The notes beneath the pieces are model-generated. The model had not been told where the DNA came from. It worked only from the letters and a program-made list of their open reading frames with translations, and ran no database searches. A program made the translations under genes and the position numbers. From assembly GCF_025153475.1 (NCBI RefSeq), contig NZ_JANZXA010000003.1, positions 186,001 to 250,000 on the forward strand: 64,000 nucleotides of DNA, in the 5' to 3' direction. Of the stretch, positions 32,298 through 40,878 are shown one piece after another (position 1 is the stretch's first letter; each line of letters opens with the position of its first letter). Source of the stretch: Novosphingobium mangrovisedimenti (GTDB lineage: Bacteria; Pseudomonadota; Alphaproteobacteria; Sphingomonadales; Sphingomonadaceae).

Positions 32298-34982
32298 ATG
32301 GGGCCCCTGCGCCATCTTGTTCTTTTCGCTGTCTTCCTTGCGATATTTCCCGGCATCGGCCGGGCGCAGCAGGTGCCTGCGGCAGATGCCGCACCTTCCG
32401 CGGAAATCACTGTCTCGTCCAGTCGGCAGGTTCCGCTGGGGCGTCTGGGCGATGCTGTGCGGCCGCGCGCCTATCGTCTCGATCTGACCGTCGATCCCGC
32501 CGCGCCGCGTTTTTTGGGTCACGTCGAGATCGACGTGACGCTGGCAGCCGCGACGGAGACAATCGACCTGCACGGCAGGGGGCTTTCGGTCTCGCGCGTG
32601 TTTGCGAAAGCCGGGGGGCGCAGCATCGAGGGGCACTGGCGCGAGAGCGATCCCAGCGGGGTCGCGCGGCTGTCCTTCGACGAGGCCCTGCCAGCAGGCG
32701 AGGCAACGCTGGCCTTCGACTACGACGCGGCCTTTGCCGACAGCCCCACGGGCATGTTCCATATCGAAGTCGAGGACGCGTGGTACAGCTGGACCCAGTT
32801 CCAGTCGATCGATGCCCGTGCCGCGTTTCCGTGCTTCGACCAGCCCGGTTTCAAGACGCCCTTCACCGTGACGCTGCGTACGCCGCCCGGGCTTGCCGCG
32901 ATCAGCAATGCCCCCGAGCAGGTGCCCGCGAGGATCGAAGACGGGCTGGCCGTCCACCGTTTCGCGCCTACCCTGCCGCTGCCGACTTACCTCGTCGCCA
33001 TGATGGTCGGCCCTTTCGCCAGTCTGGAGGGGCAGGCGGCGCCCAATGCGCTCCGGCCGGAACCCTTGCCCGTGCGGATCGATTCCACCCGCCAGAATGC
33101 GGGCAAGCTCACCTTTGCGCTCGAAGGCAGCCGGCAGATCGTCGGGCTGCTTGAAGAGTACTTCGGCGAGCCATTTCCCTTTCCCAAGCTCGATCAGGTG
33201 ACCGCGCCGGTCCTGCCCGGGGCGATGGAAAACGCCGGAGCCGATCTCTACCGCGACGACATTCTCGTTCTCGATGCCAGCTCGCCGGTCATACAGCAGC
33301 GCGATTTCGGCACGATCGTCGCCCATGAACTGGGACACCAGTGGTTCGGCGATCTGGTGACGCCGGACTGGTGGGACGATATCTGGCTGAACGAGAGCTT
33401 CGCCAACTGGATCGGCTATCGCATCGGAAACGCCTGGCGGCCGGACCTCGGAATCACGGGCGATGCGCTCAATGCCGGCTACCGCGCGATGGAAACCGAC
33501 GCGTTGCTTGCCGGGCGCCCGGTCCGGCAGGAGATCGACGCGAGCACGCAAGTCGATTCCGCCTTCGATTCGATCACGTACGGCAAGGGCGGGCACGTCG
33601 TCGGCATGATTGCCGCCTGGCTGGGCGACGACAAGTTCCGCGAAGGTGTGCGCCGCTACATCGCCGCGCACCGGTTCGGAACCGCGACCAGCGATGATTT
33701 CTTCTTGGCACTGGCGGACGTTGCCGGCGATCCCCGGCTGGTGCTGGCGATGCGCAGTTTCGTGGAGGAGCAGGGCGTGCCGCTGCTGGCGATCCGGCAG
33801 AGGGGCGAAAAGGTGACGATCACCCAGCTGCGCTACACGACGGCAGGCGTGGCACCGCCGGAATCCTATTGGGTCATCCCCCTGTGCCTGCGTCGCGGAG
33901 CCGTGCGCCGGTGCTTTATGATGGACAAGCGGACCGAGACGTTCACGATCGAAGGCGAGGGCGCGGTATTCCCGAACGCGGGCGGAACCGGGTACTACCG
34001 CTTCGAGCTTACGGGGCGGCACTGGAACGAGCTGATCGTGGGGGCGAGCAAGCTGCCCGGGGGCGAGGCGCAGGCGCTGGTCGATTCGCTCTGGGCCTCG
34101 ATCCGGGCGGGACGCGGGACGATCGAAGAAATGGCCAGGCTGGAGCGCAAGCTGATCCGCCATCCCGATCCGCATGCCGCCGATGCACCCGACAAGGCGC
34201 TGAGCCGGCTGGTTCGCGAAGGACTGGTCCATGCACAGGGCCGGCGCAGCTTCCGCCGGTTTCGCGAGCAACTCTACGGGCCGCTGCTCAAGCGGTACGG
34301 CTTCGATCCGCGTGCCGGGTTCTACGCGCACGAAGCGCCTGCCCGCACGCAGCGCCGGGTGCAGATCGTCGCGGCCATGATCGGCACGGGGCGCGGCCGC
34401 GAACTGCGCCGGCAGGTGGGAGAGGCGACCATGGCCTATCTGGCCGGAGACAAGGGTGCTTTGGACCCGGCGTGGTTCGATCACGCATTCGACCTCTACC
34501 TGTTCGAGCGCGACGAGGCCGCGGTTCGCGATCTGGTCGAAAAAGCGCTCGAATCGGAGGACCCGGTGTTCCGTCCCGCCGCGCTGGGGGCAGCGGCCCG
34601 CAGCGGCGACAAGGCGATGGCGGCCTGGCTGCTCGCACTCGCCGATCCGCGCCTGCGTGAAAGCGAGAAGCGCGATTTCCTGGACGGCATCATGGCGCGC
34701 CGGGACACGCGCGAATTCGGGTACGAGTGGGTGGTCGCGCATATCGATCGGCTGCTCGCCAGCAGCGACGGTCAGTTCTTCTCCACACGCCTGCCGCAGG
34801 CACTCGGCCATTTCTGCTCGGTCGAATGGGCAGGGCGCATCGCGCGCGACTTCAAGGACAAGCTGGCGGATACGCCCGGTGCGCTGGAACTCGACCGCGC
34901 GATCGAGCGCGTGCGCAACTGCGGTCTGCTCGACGACATGATGGGCACGCAGATCGACGCCGAATTCATCAAGCTGCGCTAG
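32298..34982 (+). CDS. M1 family aminopeptidase, exported
   Basis: 894 residues. A signal peptide (MGPLRHLVLFAVFLAIFPGI) ends near GRAQQ. The exopeptidase motif GAMEN is at 308-312, and the zinc site is His343-Glu344-xx-His347 with Glu366 (WLNES) 19 residues on. An ERAP1-type helical C-terminal domain fills residues 520-894. It trims N-terminal residues from peptides in the periplasm. It is nearly contiguous with the HerA-like gene. Confidence 0.93.
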   Translation: MGPLRHLVLFAVFLAIFPGIGRAQQVPAADAAPSAEITVSSSRQVPLGRLGDAVRPRAYRLDLTVDPAAPRFLGHVEIDVTLAAATETIDLHGRGLSVSRVFAKAGGRSIEGHWRESDPSGVARLSFDEALPAGEATLAFDYDAAFADSPTGMFHIEVEDAWYSWTQFQSIDARAAFPCFDQPGFKTPFTVTLRTPPGLAAISNAPEQVPARIEDGLAVHRFAPTLPLPTYLVAMMVGPFASLEGQAAPNALRPEPLPVRIDSTRQNAGKLTFALEGSRQIVGLLEEYFGEPFPFPKLDQVTAPVLPGAMENAGADLYRDDILVLDASSPVIQQRDFGTIVAHELGHQWFGDLVTPDWWDDIWLNESFANWIGYRIGNAWRPDLGITGDALNAGYRAMETDALLAGRPVRQEIDASTQVDSAFDSITYGKGGHVVGMIAAWLGDDKFREGVRRYIAAHRFGTATSDDFFLALADVAGDPRLVLAMRSFVEEQGVPLLAIRQRGEKVTITQLRYTTAGVAPPESYWVIPLCLRRGAVRRCFMMDKRTETFTIEGEGAVFPNAGGTGYYRFELTGRHWNELIVGASKLPGGEAQALVDSLWASIRAGRGTIEEMARLERKLIRHPDPHAADAPDKALSRLVREGLVHAQGRRSFRRFREQLYGPLLKRYGFDPRAGFYAHEAPARTQRRVQIVAAMIGTGRGRELRRQVGEATMAYLAGDKGALDPAWFDHAFDLYLFERDEAAVRDLVEKALESEDPVFRPAALGAAARSGDKAMAAWLLALADPRLRESEKRDFLDGIMARRDTREFGYEWVVAHIDRLLASSDGQFFSTRLPQALGHFCSVEWAGRIARDFKDKLADTPGALELDRAIERVRNCGLLDDMMGTQIDAEFIKLR

Positions 34983-34983
34983 G

Positions 34984-36411
34984 TCACGATGCCTGCACGG
35001 GTATCTCCAGCCGCGCGGTCAGCCCTTCCACTTCACCCGTCGCCGAAAGCCGGTTGGTGAGCTTCAGTGCGCCGCCGTGCTGGTCGGCAATCGCGCGTGC
35101 CAGGGCGAGGCCCAGGCCGGCGCCGCCGGTTGCCGAATTGCGCGAGGGATCGCCCCGGGTGAACGGGTTCATCATGTCCTCGATCGTATCCGTCGGGATG
35201 CCCGGACCGTCGTCGTCGATCAGGACGACGGCGTTCCTCCCTTCGCGTTTCAGCGAGACGCGGGCGCGCTGGCCATAGCGCACGGCATTGCCGATCAGAT
35301 TGCGCAAGGCCCGCCGCAGCCAGGTCGGCCGCAGTTCGAGCACGATCCGTTCGGTATCGCCCAGTTCCACCGGCTCGCCCATGTCCTCGTATTCCTCGAC
35401 GACCGATGCGACGAGGGCCGAGAATTCGGTACGTTCGAGCGGGTCTCCCGGCCGGCCGACGCGGGCAAGCGAGAGGATGTCGTCGAGCGTGCGCACGATG
35501 TCCTCGATGGTCCCGGCCATGCGCGCCCGCTCGCCTTCGTCCTGTACCGATTCGATGCGGACGCGCAGGGCCGCCAGCGGTGTCTTCAGGTCGTGGCCGA
35601 TCGCGCCCAGCATCACGTTTTTCTCGTCGAGCATGGCCGCGATGCGGCCTTCCATGGCGTTATGTGCCACGATCAGGCGACGCATATCCTCGGGGCCGGA
35701 CGGCATGAGCTGGCCATCGGTATCCGCCGTGTTCGCGAAGCGCTCGACGCGCCGCGTCAGCGCCGCCAGCGGCCGGGTGATGCGGCGCAGGATCAGGGCG
35801 ACGGCGCCCACCAGCACGATGTAGATGAGCAGCGTCTGCAGCACGAGCGGCGTCAGCAGGATGTGCTCGGCCCGCGGCGACCGTACGCGGGCGACCAGCC
35901 AGCCTTGCTGGTCCAGCGGGCGCACGCCAACCACCAGCAGGTGGTTGTGCAGCATGTCGTCGATGTCCAGCTTGTTCATCTGGTGGGCCACGGCCCTGCG
36001 CAGCGCGTTGTGCCGCGCGACCGGGTCGCCGCCGATCGCACGATGGACTATGACGACTTCCGATTGCGGGAAATTCTGTTCTTCCAGAATGGCTTGCAGG
36101 CGACTTTCGGCGCGAGCGTCGCGCGCCTCGCCCTTTTCGACCGGCGACCGGGTGGCGAATTCGAGGGGGAAGGATCGCGGCGGCGGGCTGCCGATCGGTC
36201 CTCTCGGCGTGCGCGCGGTTGCGGAGAAGGCGCCGGGCCCGCGCGTGTCGACGATCAGCCGGAACGCGGCGACGTTGAGCATGCCGGCCTCGTAGGCTTC
36301 GCGCTGGGCCTTGTAGATGAGGAACGAGCCCAGTCCCTGCACCAGCAACAGTGCCGCTGCCACGGCGAGCAGCATCTGGCCCATCAGGCTGCGGGGTTGC
36401 GGGATCTTCAT
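34984..36411 (-). CDS. Sensor histidine kinase (EnvZ/RisS-like)
   Basis: 475 residues. TM1 is residues 13-33 and TM2 residues 186-208, around a 150-residue periplasmic sensor. A HAMP domain follows (RRITRPLAALTRRVERF), then the H-box with His273 (AIGHDLKTPLAALR), N-box (RNLIGNAVRYG), DDDGPGIP and GGAGLGLALAR. It overlaps the response-regulator stop by four bases (ATGA) and is third in the operon with the EF-hand protein. The signal it detects is unknown. Confidence 0.92.
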   Translation of the reverse strand: MKIPQPRSLMGQMLLAVAAALLLVQGLGSFLIYKAQREAYEAGMLNVAAFRLIVDTRGPGAFSATARTPRGPIGSPPPRSFPLEFATRSPVEKGEARDARAESRLQAILEEQNFPQSEVVIVHRAIGGDPVARHNALRRAVAHQMNKLDIDDMLHNHLLVVGVRPLDQQGWLVARVRSPRAEHILLTPLVLQTLLIYIVLVGAVALILRRITRPLAALTRRVERFANTADTDGQLMPSGPEDMRRLIVAHNAMEGRIAAMLDEKNVMLGAIGHDLKTPLAALRVRIESVQDEGERARMAGTIEDIVRTLDDILSLARVGRPGDPLERTEFSALVASVVEEYEDMGEPVELGDTERIVLELRPTWLRRALRNLIGNAVRYGQRARVSLKREGRNAVVLIDDDGPGIPTDTIEDMMNPFTRGDPSRNSATGGAGLGLALARAIADQHGGALKLTNRLSATGEVEGLTARLEIPVQAS

Positions 36412-37142
36412 TCGGCTTCGAGCGGAACCCGCTTCACTTCGGTGGCGAGCATGTAGCCGCCGCCCCAGACCGTCTGGATGAGCTGCGGGTTGCGGCTGTC
36501 GACCTCGATTTTGCGGCGCAGCCGGCTGACCTGGTTGTCGACCGCGCGGTCGAAGAGATGCGCTTCGCGCCCCTGCACCATGTCGAGCAGGCGGTCGCGG
36601 TTGAGGACCTGGCGCGGATGTTCGAGGAAGGCCATGAGCAGCCGGAATTCGACCGAGGAGATGGCCACCACCGCGCCTTCCGGATCGATCAGGCGGCGCT
36701 TGAGCGGATCGAGCCGCCAGCCCTCGAACTCGAAGGCCTCGTTCTCGGTCTGCGGGGCTGCGCTGCGCGAAGCGCGGCGCAGCACGCTGCGGATGCGGGC
36801 GACCAGCTCGCGCGGTTCGAACGGCTTCACGACATAGTCGTCGGCGCCGATCTCAAGCCCGACGATGCGATCGGTGGCCTCGCCGCGCGCGGTCAGGAAG
36901 ATGACCGGGATGTCCTGCGTCTCGACGAGGTGGCGGCACAGCGACAGGCCATCCTCGCCGGGCATCATGATGTCGAGAAGGACGAGGTCGAACCTGGTCT
37001 CGCGCAGACGGCTGCGGGCCTCCGCTGCGCTCGACGACTGCACCACGTCGAACCCCTGGCGCGAGAGGTATTCGCCCAGGGGTTCGCGCAGTGCGGGTTC
37101 GTCATCGACCAGAAGGATTGTCGGTGGCGCAGTGTCGTTCAT
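36408..37142 (-). CDS. OmpR-type response regulator
   Basis: 244 residues. The receiver domain has Asp57 as phosphoacceptor (LLDIMMPGEDG), Thr (FLTARG) and Lys (VVKPFEP). A winged-helix DNA-binding domain covers about 140-240 (DRAVDNQVSRLRRKIE, TVWGGGYML). OmpR-family dimers bind tandem sites about 10 bases apart. A matching pair lies upstream of the EF-hand gene, so autoregulation is plausible. It is translationally coupled to the kinase gene. Confidence 0.93.
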   Translation of the reverse strand: MNDTAPPTILLVDDEPALREPLGEYLSRQGFDVVQSSSAAEARSRLRETRFDLVLLDIMMPGEDGLSLCRHLVETQDIPVIFLTARGEATDRIVGLEIGADDYVVKPFEPRELVARIRSVLRRASRSAAPQTENEAFEFEGWRLDPLKRRLIDPEGAVVAISSVEFRLLMAFLEHPRQVLNRDRLLDMVQGREAHLFDRAVDNQVSRLRRKIEVDSRNPQLIQTVWGGGYMLATEVKRVPLEAE

Positions 37143-37188
37143 GCGTTTTCTCTTCAGCGCCCCCGGCAGGTCGGTGCGTGTTGCGGTG

Positions 37189-37872
37189 TCACTTGGAAGC
37201 AGGCTTGTTCGCCTGCCACTGGGCCTTCATCTGCTGGCGTGCGGCACGGCGTTCGTCCTGGGTGACCTTGCCGTCGTTATTGGCGTCCATCATGTCGAAG
37301 TGCTTCATCATGGCCGTATCGAATTCAGCCTTGCTGACGGCACCGTCGTTGTTCGTGTCCGCCATCTTGGGCATCATCATGCCGTTGCCACGGCCGCCAT
37401 GCCGCTTGCCACGCCAGCCGTCGCGGCCGGGGCAGTCGCCGTTGGGCCCGCCCATGCCGGGATTACCCATACCGGGATTACCCATGCCGGGGCCTCCGCC
37501 CATGCCCGGGCCGCCCATGCCGGAACCGCGTTGGCCGGTCATGCCGGGGCCACCCATGCCGGGCTTGGCGGCCATGAACTCCTCGCTGGAAATCGAACCG
37601 TCGCCATTGGTGTCGAGCTTGGCGAACATTTCCGCACGCCGGGCTTCGTGGCGGGCCTGGCGGTCTGCCTGGTCGAGCTTGCCGTCCTGGTTGACATCCA
37701 TGCGGGTGAACATGGCATCGGCCGATTGCTGGGCTTCGGCGCGGGTGATCACGCCGTTGCCATCGACGTCCATCCGGGGCTTGGCGGCAGGGCCCTGCGC
37801 ATAGGCGAGCCCGCCGATCGAAAGTGCTGCGGCCGAAAGGCCGAGGGTCAGTGTCTTGATTGCAGTCTTCAT
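37189..37872 (-). CDS. Exported EF-hand calcium-binding protein
   Basis: 227 residues from MKTAIKTLTLG, with a cleavable signal peptide (to about residue 26, AYAQG). Five canonical EF-hand loops follow: DVDGNGVITRAE, DVNQDGKLDQAD, DTNGDGSISSEE, DTNNDGAVSKAE and DANNDGKVTQDE, with a Gly/Met-rich spacer (GMGGPG repeats) after the third. It is expected to bind Ca2+ in the periplasm. It is the first gene of the operon, followed 46 bases later by the response regulator, so it may be a sensed ligand or an effector. Confidence 0.88.
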   Translation of the reverse strand: MKTAIKTLTLGLSAAALSIGGLAYAQGPAAKPRMDVDGNGVITRAEAQQSADAMFTRMDVNQDGKLDQADRQARHEARRAEMFAKLDTNGDGSISSEEFMAAKPGMGGPGMTGQRGSGMGGPGMGGGPGMGNPGMGNPGMGGPNGDCPGRDGWRGKRHGGRGNGMMMPKMADTNNDGAVSKAEFDTAMMKHFDMMDANNDGKVTQDERRAARQQMKAQWQANKPASK

Positions 37873-37902
37873 CGTCGTCTCCACTCCGAGAAGGAAAGGG
37901 AT

Positions 37903-37950
37903 GAGAGCCGCCGGCCGGGGAAGGGAGGGGGGAATTGCCCGGCGGCTCTC
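37903..37950. promoter_or_regulatory. Leader stem-loop upstream of the EF-hand gene
   Basis: GAGAGCCGCCGG (37903-37914) and CCGGCGGCTCTC (37939-37950) form a perfect 12-base inverted repeat around a 24-base loop. It lies 31-78 bases before the EF-hand start codon, so it would fold as a strong RNA hairpin in the leader, or act as an operator. It is not a typical terminator (no T-run in either direction). Confidence 0.6.
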
Positions 37951-38003
37951 TGGGACCCCTTCTAGTGTTGTCTTGTCGCTCAGGTATGCCGTGAGTGGCG
38001 AAT

Positions 38004-38019
38004 ATTGTCGCCAATTGTC
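38004..38019. promoter_or_regulatory. OmpR-like direct repeat
   Basis: ATTGTC occurs at 38004-38009 and 38014-38019, exactly 10 bases apart, the spacing of OmpR-family response-regulator sites. It lies about 130 bases upstream of the EF-hand gene. The surrounding stretch is AT-richer than the genome, with GGCGAATATTGTCGCC as an overlapping small palindrome. Confidence 0.5.
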
Positions 38020-38142
38020 ACAACTGAACATAGCCGTTCATGGTTCCGCAAACTGGATGAACGTCCGTTCAGCGCAGCCTGCCATCAGGCCCTTCGCCCG
38101 GGGCGATGACAGGGGTGTGGCGGCATGCGGCCGTGTCGCGTG

Positions 38143-38523
38143 TCACGGCGTACCGGGCACGCAGAAGGCATTCATCTTGTTGCCGTCGGGGTCGCGGAAA
38201 TAGGCGGCGTGGAAGCCGTTGGCGCGCGGTCCCGGCGGGCCTTCGCAACTGCCGCCGTTGGCGAGCGCGGCCGCATGGACGCGCCGCACCTGATCCTCGC
38301 CCGAGGCCATGAGCGCGAACATCGTGCCGTTGCCCCGGTTCGCGGCCTCGCCGTCGAAGGGATAGGTTATGCCGATGCTGGGGCCACCGTCCGGGAAGCT
38401 CCAGCCGATCGCCCGGTCATGGGCAAAGGTGCGCGCGCCGCCGAATTCGGCCATGATGGCATCGTAGAAGCGCGCGCCCCGTTCAAGGTCGTTGGTTCCA
38501 AAGGTTACGTGGGCAACCGGCAT
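38143..38523 (-). CDS. VOC family protein (copy 1)
   Basis: 126 residues from MPVAHVTFGTNDLERG. A single glyoxalase/bleomycin-resistance (VOC) domain has the two beta-alpha-beta-beta-beta modules: TFGTNDLERGARFYDAI first, then EGPPGPRANGFHAAYFRDPDGNKMNAF. The catalytic Glu/His pattern of glyoxalase I is not complete, so the reaction is unknown. Its start has a GGAAGAGAG upstream. It is about 60% identical by eye to the next gene. Confidence 0.85.
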   Translation of the reverse strand: MPVAHVTFGTNDLERGARFYDAIMAEFGGARTFAHDRAIGWSFPDGGPSIGITYPFDGEAANRGNGTMFALMASGEDQVRRVHAAALANGGSCEGPPGPRANGFHAAYFRDPDGNKMNAFCVPGTP

Positions 38524-38587
38524 CGTTCTCTCTTCCCGTGAAGTGCTGTTCACGCATTGAAGCAGGCCGGCATTGCCCAGACAAGCG

Positions 38588-38956
38588 TCAGCTCATCACG
38601 AAGGCGTTGAGCTTGTTGCCGTCGGGATCGCGGAAATAGGCGGCGTAGAAACCTTCGCCGCGCGGTCCCGGCGGACCTTCGCAGGTGCCGCCATTGGCCA
38701 GCGCGATTTCGTAGAGCCGCCGGACCTGCGCCTCGTCGCTGGCTTCCAGCGCGACCATCACGCCGTTGCCGACCGTGGCCGGCTTGCCGTCGAACGGCGT
38801 GGTCAGGCCGATTCCGGCGCCACCGCCCGGGATGCCCCAGGCAATGAACTGTTCCTCCTCCATCATCCGGCCGACGCCCAGCTCGCCGCAGACGGCATCA
38901 TAGAATTTTGCCCCGCGTTCGCGGTCGTTGGTTCCCAGTGTTACGTAACCGATCAT
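38588..38956 (-). CDS. VOC family protein (copy 2)
   Basis: 122 residues with the same architecture as copy 1 (VTLGTNDRERGAKFYDAV and EGPPGPRGEGFYAAYFRDPDGNKLNAF). The copies are adjacent, on the same strand, 64 bases apart, so they arose by tandem duplication. Copy 2 is first in transcription order. The paralogues differ mostly in the middle loop and in the start of the second module. No substrate is indicated. Confidence 0.85.
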   Translation of the reverse strand: MIGYVTLGTNDRERGAKFYDAVCGELGVGRMMEEEQFIAWGIPGGGAGIGLTTPFDGKPATVGNGVMVALEASDEAQVRRLYEIALANGGTCEGPPGPRGEGFYAAYFRDPDGNKLNAFVMS

Positions 38957-39009
38957 CGTTCCGTCCTTTCGCGACTCGCGTGAATGGAAGGAACATTACA
39001 GGAACAAAG

Positions 39010-40836
39010 TCAGGCGGGCAAGGGAATGCACTGGGCTTCCAGCCAGGCCCTGGCCTCGCCGTCGAGCTGCGGGCCGATCAGTTCGAGCACGCGGGCGTGA
39101 TAGGCGTTCCACCAGGCGATTTCAGTCGGCGTGAGCAGGCTTTGATCGACGAGACGGCGTTCGATCGGCACGTGGGTCAGCGTTTCAAAGCCGAAGAACT
39201 CCCCTTCCGCGCCTTCGATCTCGCGCGGTTCGACAAGCACGAGGTTCTCGATGCGGATGCCGTATTCGCCGGCCTTGTAATAGCCCGGCTCGTTCGAGAG
39301 GAACATGCCGGGCAGCAGTTCCTGATCGGTCCCGCTCTGCGCGCCGGCGGACTTGGCGATGCGCTGCGGCCCTTCGTGGACCGACAGGAAGCTGCCCACG
39401 CCGTGCCCGGTGCCGTGGGCATAGTCGAGCCCGGCCTGCCACAGCGCATAGCGGGCCAGCACGTCGAGCTGGCTGCCGGCGGTGCCCTTGGGGAAGACGG
39501 CGGTGCCGAGCGCGATATGGCCCTTGAGCACGCGGGTGAAGCGGTCCTTCACTTCGGCCCCCGGCGCGTCCGGCCCGATCCATACGGTGCGGGTGATGTC
39601 GGTCGTGCCATCGGGATACTGCCCGCCCGAATCGACCAGATAGACCGAGTTCGGGGCCAGCGTGAGGCTGGTCTCGTCGGTTACGCGGTAGTGGCAGATC
39701 GCCGCATTCGGCCCGGCGCCCGAAATCGTGTCGAACGACAGGTCGCGCAAGTCGCCACGGGCCTTGCGGAAGGCTTCGAGGCGGTCGGCGGCGGACATCT
39801 CGGTGACTTCGCCCTTGGGGCCTTCCACCGAGAGCCAGTGCAGGAACTGCGAGACGGCGGCGCCATCGCGCTTCTGCGCGTCGCGATGACCCTGCTGCTC
39901 GACCGGGTTCTTCACGGCCTTGGGTAGCACGGTGGGGTCGCGTTCCTCGACGACTTCTGCCCCGGACTGGCGCAGCGTCTGGAAAATGGCGGAGACGGCG
40001 CGTTCGGGATCGACCGCGACCCGTTTGCCGGCAAGGCATTCCAGCCCGGCGACGAAGCCGGCGCGCGGCAGGATGTGCACGGCATTGCCCAGGTGCTGGC
40101 GCAGTTCCGGCGTCACTTTCTCCTCGGCGATGAACAGGTCGGCCGTTCCGTCGGCATGGGCGATCACATAGGACAGCGCGACCGGGGTCCGTTCCACGTC
40201 GGTGCCGCGGATGTTGAGCAGCCACGCGATCGAATCGAGCGCGGTGATGACGGTCGCGTCGAGCTTTTTCTGCGCCAGCCATTCGGACACGGCGGCGCGC
40301 TTGGCCTCGCTCGTTTCACCGGACAGGTCGTTGGCGTGCACCAGCGCCGGCGCGTCGGACGGCGCGGGCTGGTCTTCCCAGATCGCGTCGATCGGGTTGC
40401 TGTCGACCGCGACGAGCTTGCCGCCTTTCGCGGCGATCGCCTTGTCCACGGTCTCCACCCATTTCGCGCCGTGCAGCCAGGCGTCGTAGCCGATCGCGGC
40501 GCCCTGGGGGGCGTTGGCCTCCAGCCATTTGGCGACGCTCGTCTGGGGGACGCTTTCGTAGGCATAGAGCCGTCCGTCGACCTGGTCGCGCACCTGCAGA
40601 GTATAGCGTCCGTCGACGAAGATCGCGGCTGCCGGTTCGAGCGCCGGGTCGGTCAGCACCACGACCGTGCCGGCAGAGCCGCCGAAGCCGGTCAGCCAGG
40701 CGAGGCGCTGGGCATAGCCCCCCACGTACTCGCTCATGTGTTCGTCGGAGATCGGGATCACGAAGCCATCGAGACCACACGTCTTCAGTTCCTTGCGCAG
40801 GGCATCGAGGCGGGCTTCATGGGTATTCATCAGCAT
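39010..40836 (-). CDS. M24B family Xaa-Pro aminopeptidase-like protein (aminopeptidase P type)
   Basis: 608 residues, the large three-domain form. The N-terminal creatinase-like domains cover residues 1-300 (FVIPISDEHMSEYV, AWLTGFGGSAG). The catalytic pita-bread domain has the metal ligands in VDSGGQY (Asp), GTTDITRT (Asp), HGTGHGVG (His), NEPGYY (Glu) and RIENLVLV (Glu). It removes N-terminal residues that precede proline. ATGs at 40836 and 40830 are both possible. The 5' end faces the divergent S9 peptidase gene 42 bases away. Confidence 0.92.
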   Translation of the reverse strand: MLMNTHEARLDALRKELKTCGLDGFVIPISDEHMSEYVGGYAQRLAWLTGFGGSAGTVVVLTDPALEPAAAIFVDGRYTLQVRDQVDGRLYAYESVPQTSVAKWLEANAPQGAAIGYDAWLHGAKWVETVDKAIAAKGGKLVAVDSNPIDAIWEDQPAPSDAPALVHANDLSGETSEAKRAAVSEWLAQKKLDATVITALDSIAWLLNIRGTDVERTPVALSYVIAHADGTADLFIAEEKVTPELRQHLGNAVHILPRAGFVAGLECLAGKRVAVDPERAVSAIFQTLRQSGAEVVEERDPTVLPKAVKNPVEQQGHRDAQKRDGAAVSQFLHWLSVEGPKGEVTEMSAADRLEAFRKARGDLRDLSFDTISGAGPNAAICHYRVTDETSLTLAPNSVYLVDSGGQYPDGTTDITRTVWIGPDAPGAEVKDRFTRVLKGHIALGTAVFPKGTAGSQLDVLARYALWQAGLDYAHGTGHGVGSFLSVHEGPQRIAKSAGAQSGTDQELLPGMFLSNEPGYYKAGEYGIRIENLVLVEPREIEGAEGEFFGFETLTHVPIERRLVDQSLLTPTEIAWWNAYHARVLELIGPQLDGEARAWLEAQCIPLPA

Positions 40837-40878
40837 GTCATGGGTATCCGGCTTGCGGGGGTCATGATGTGAACATAG

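Noticed and set aside
32271..34811. An 846-codon minus-strand ORF opposite the M1 aminopeptidase.
   Set aside because: It is the antisense shadow of a complete M1 enzyme with GAMEN and HExxH motifs.
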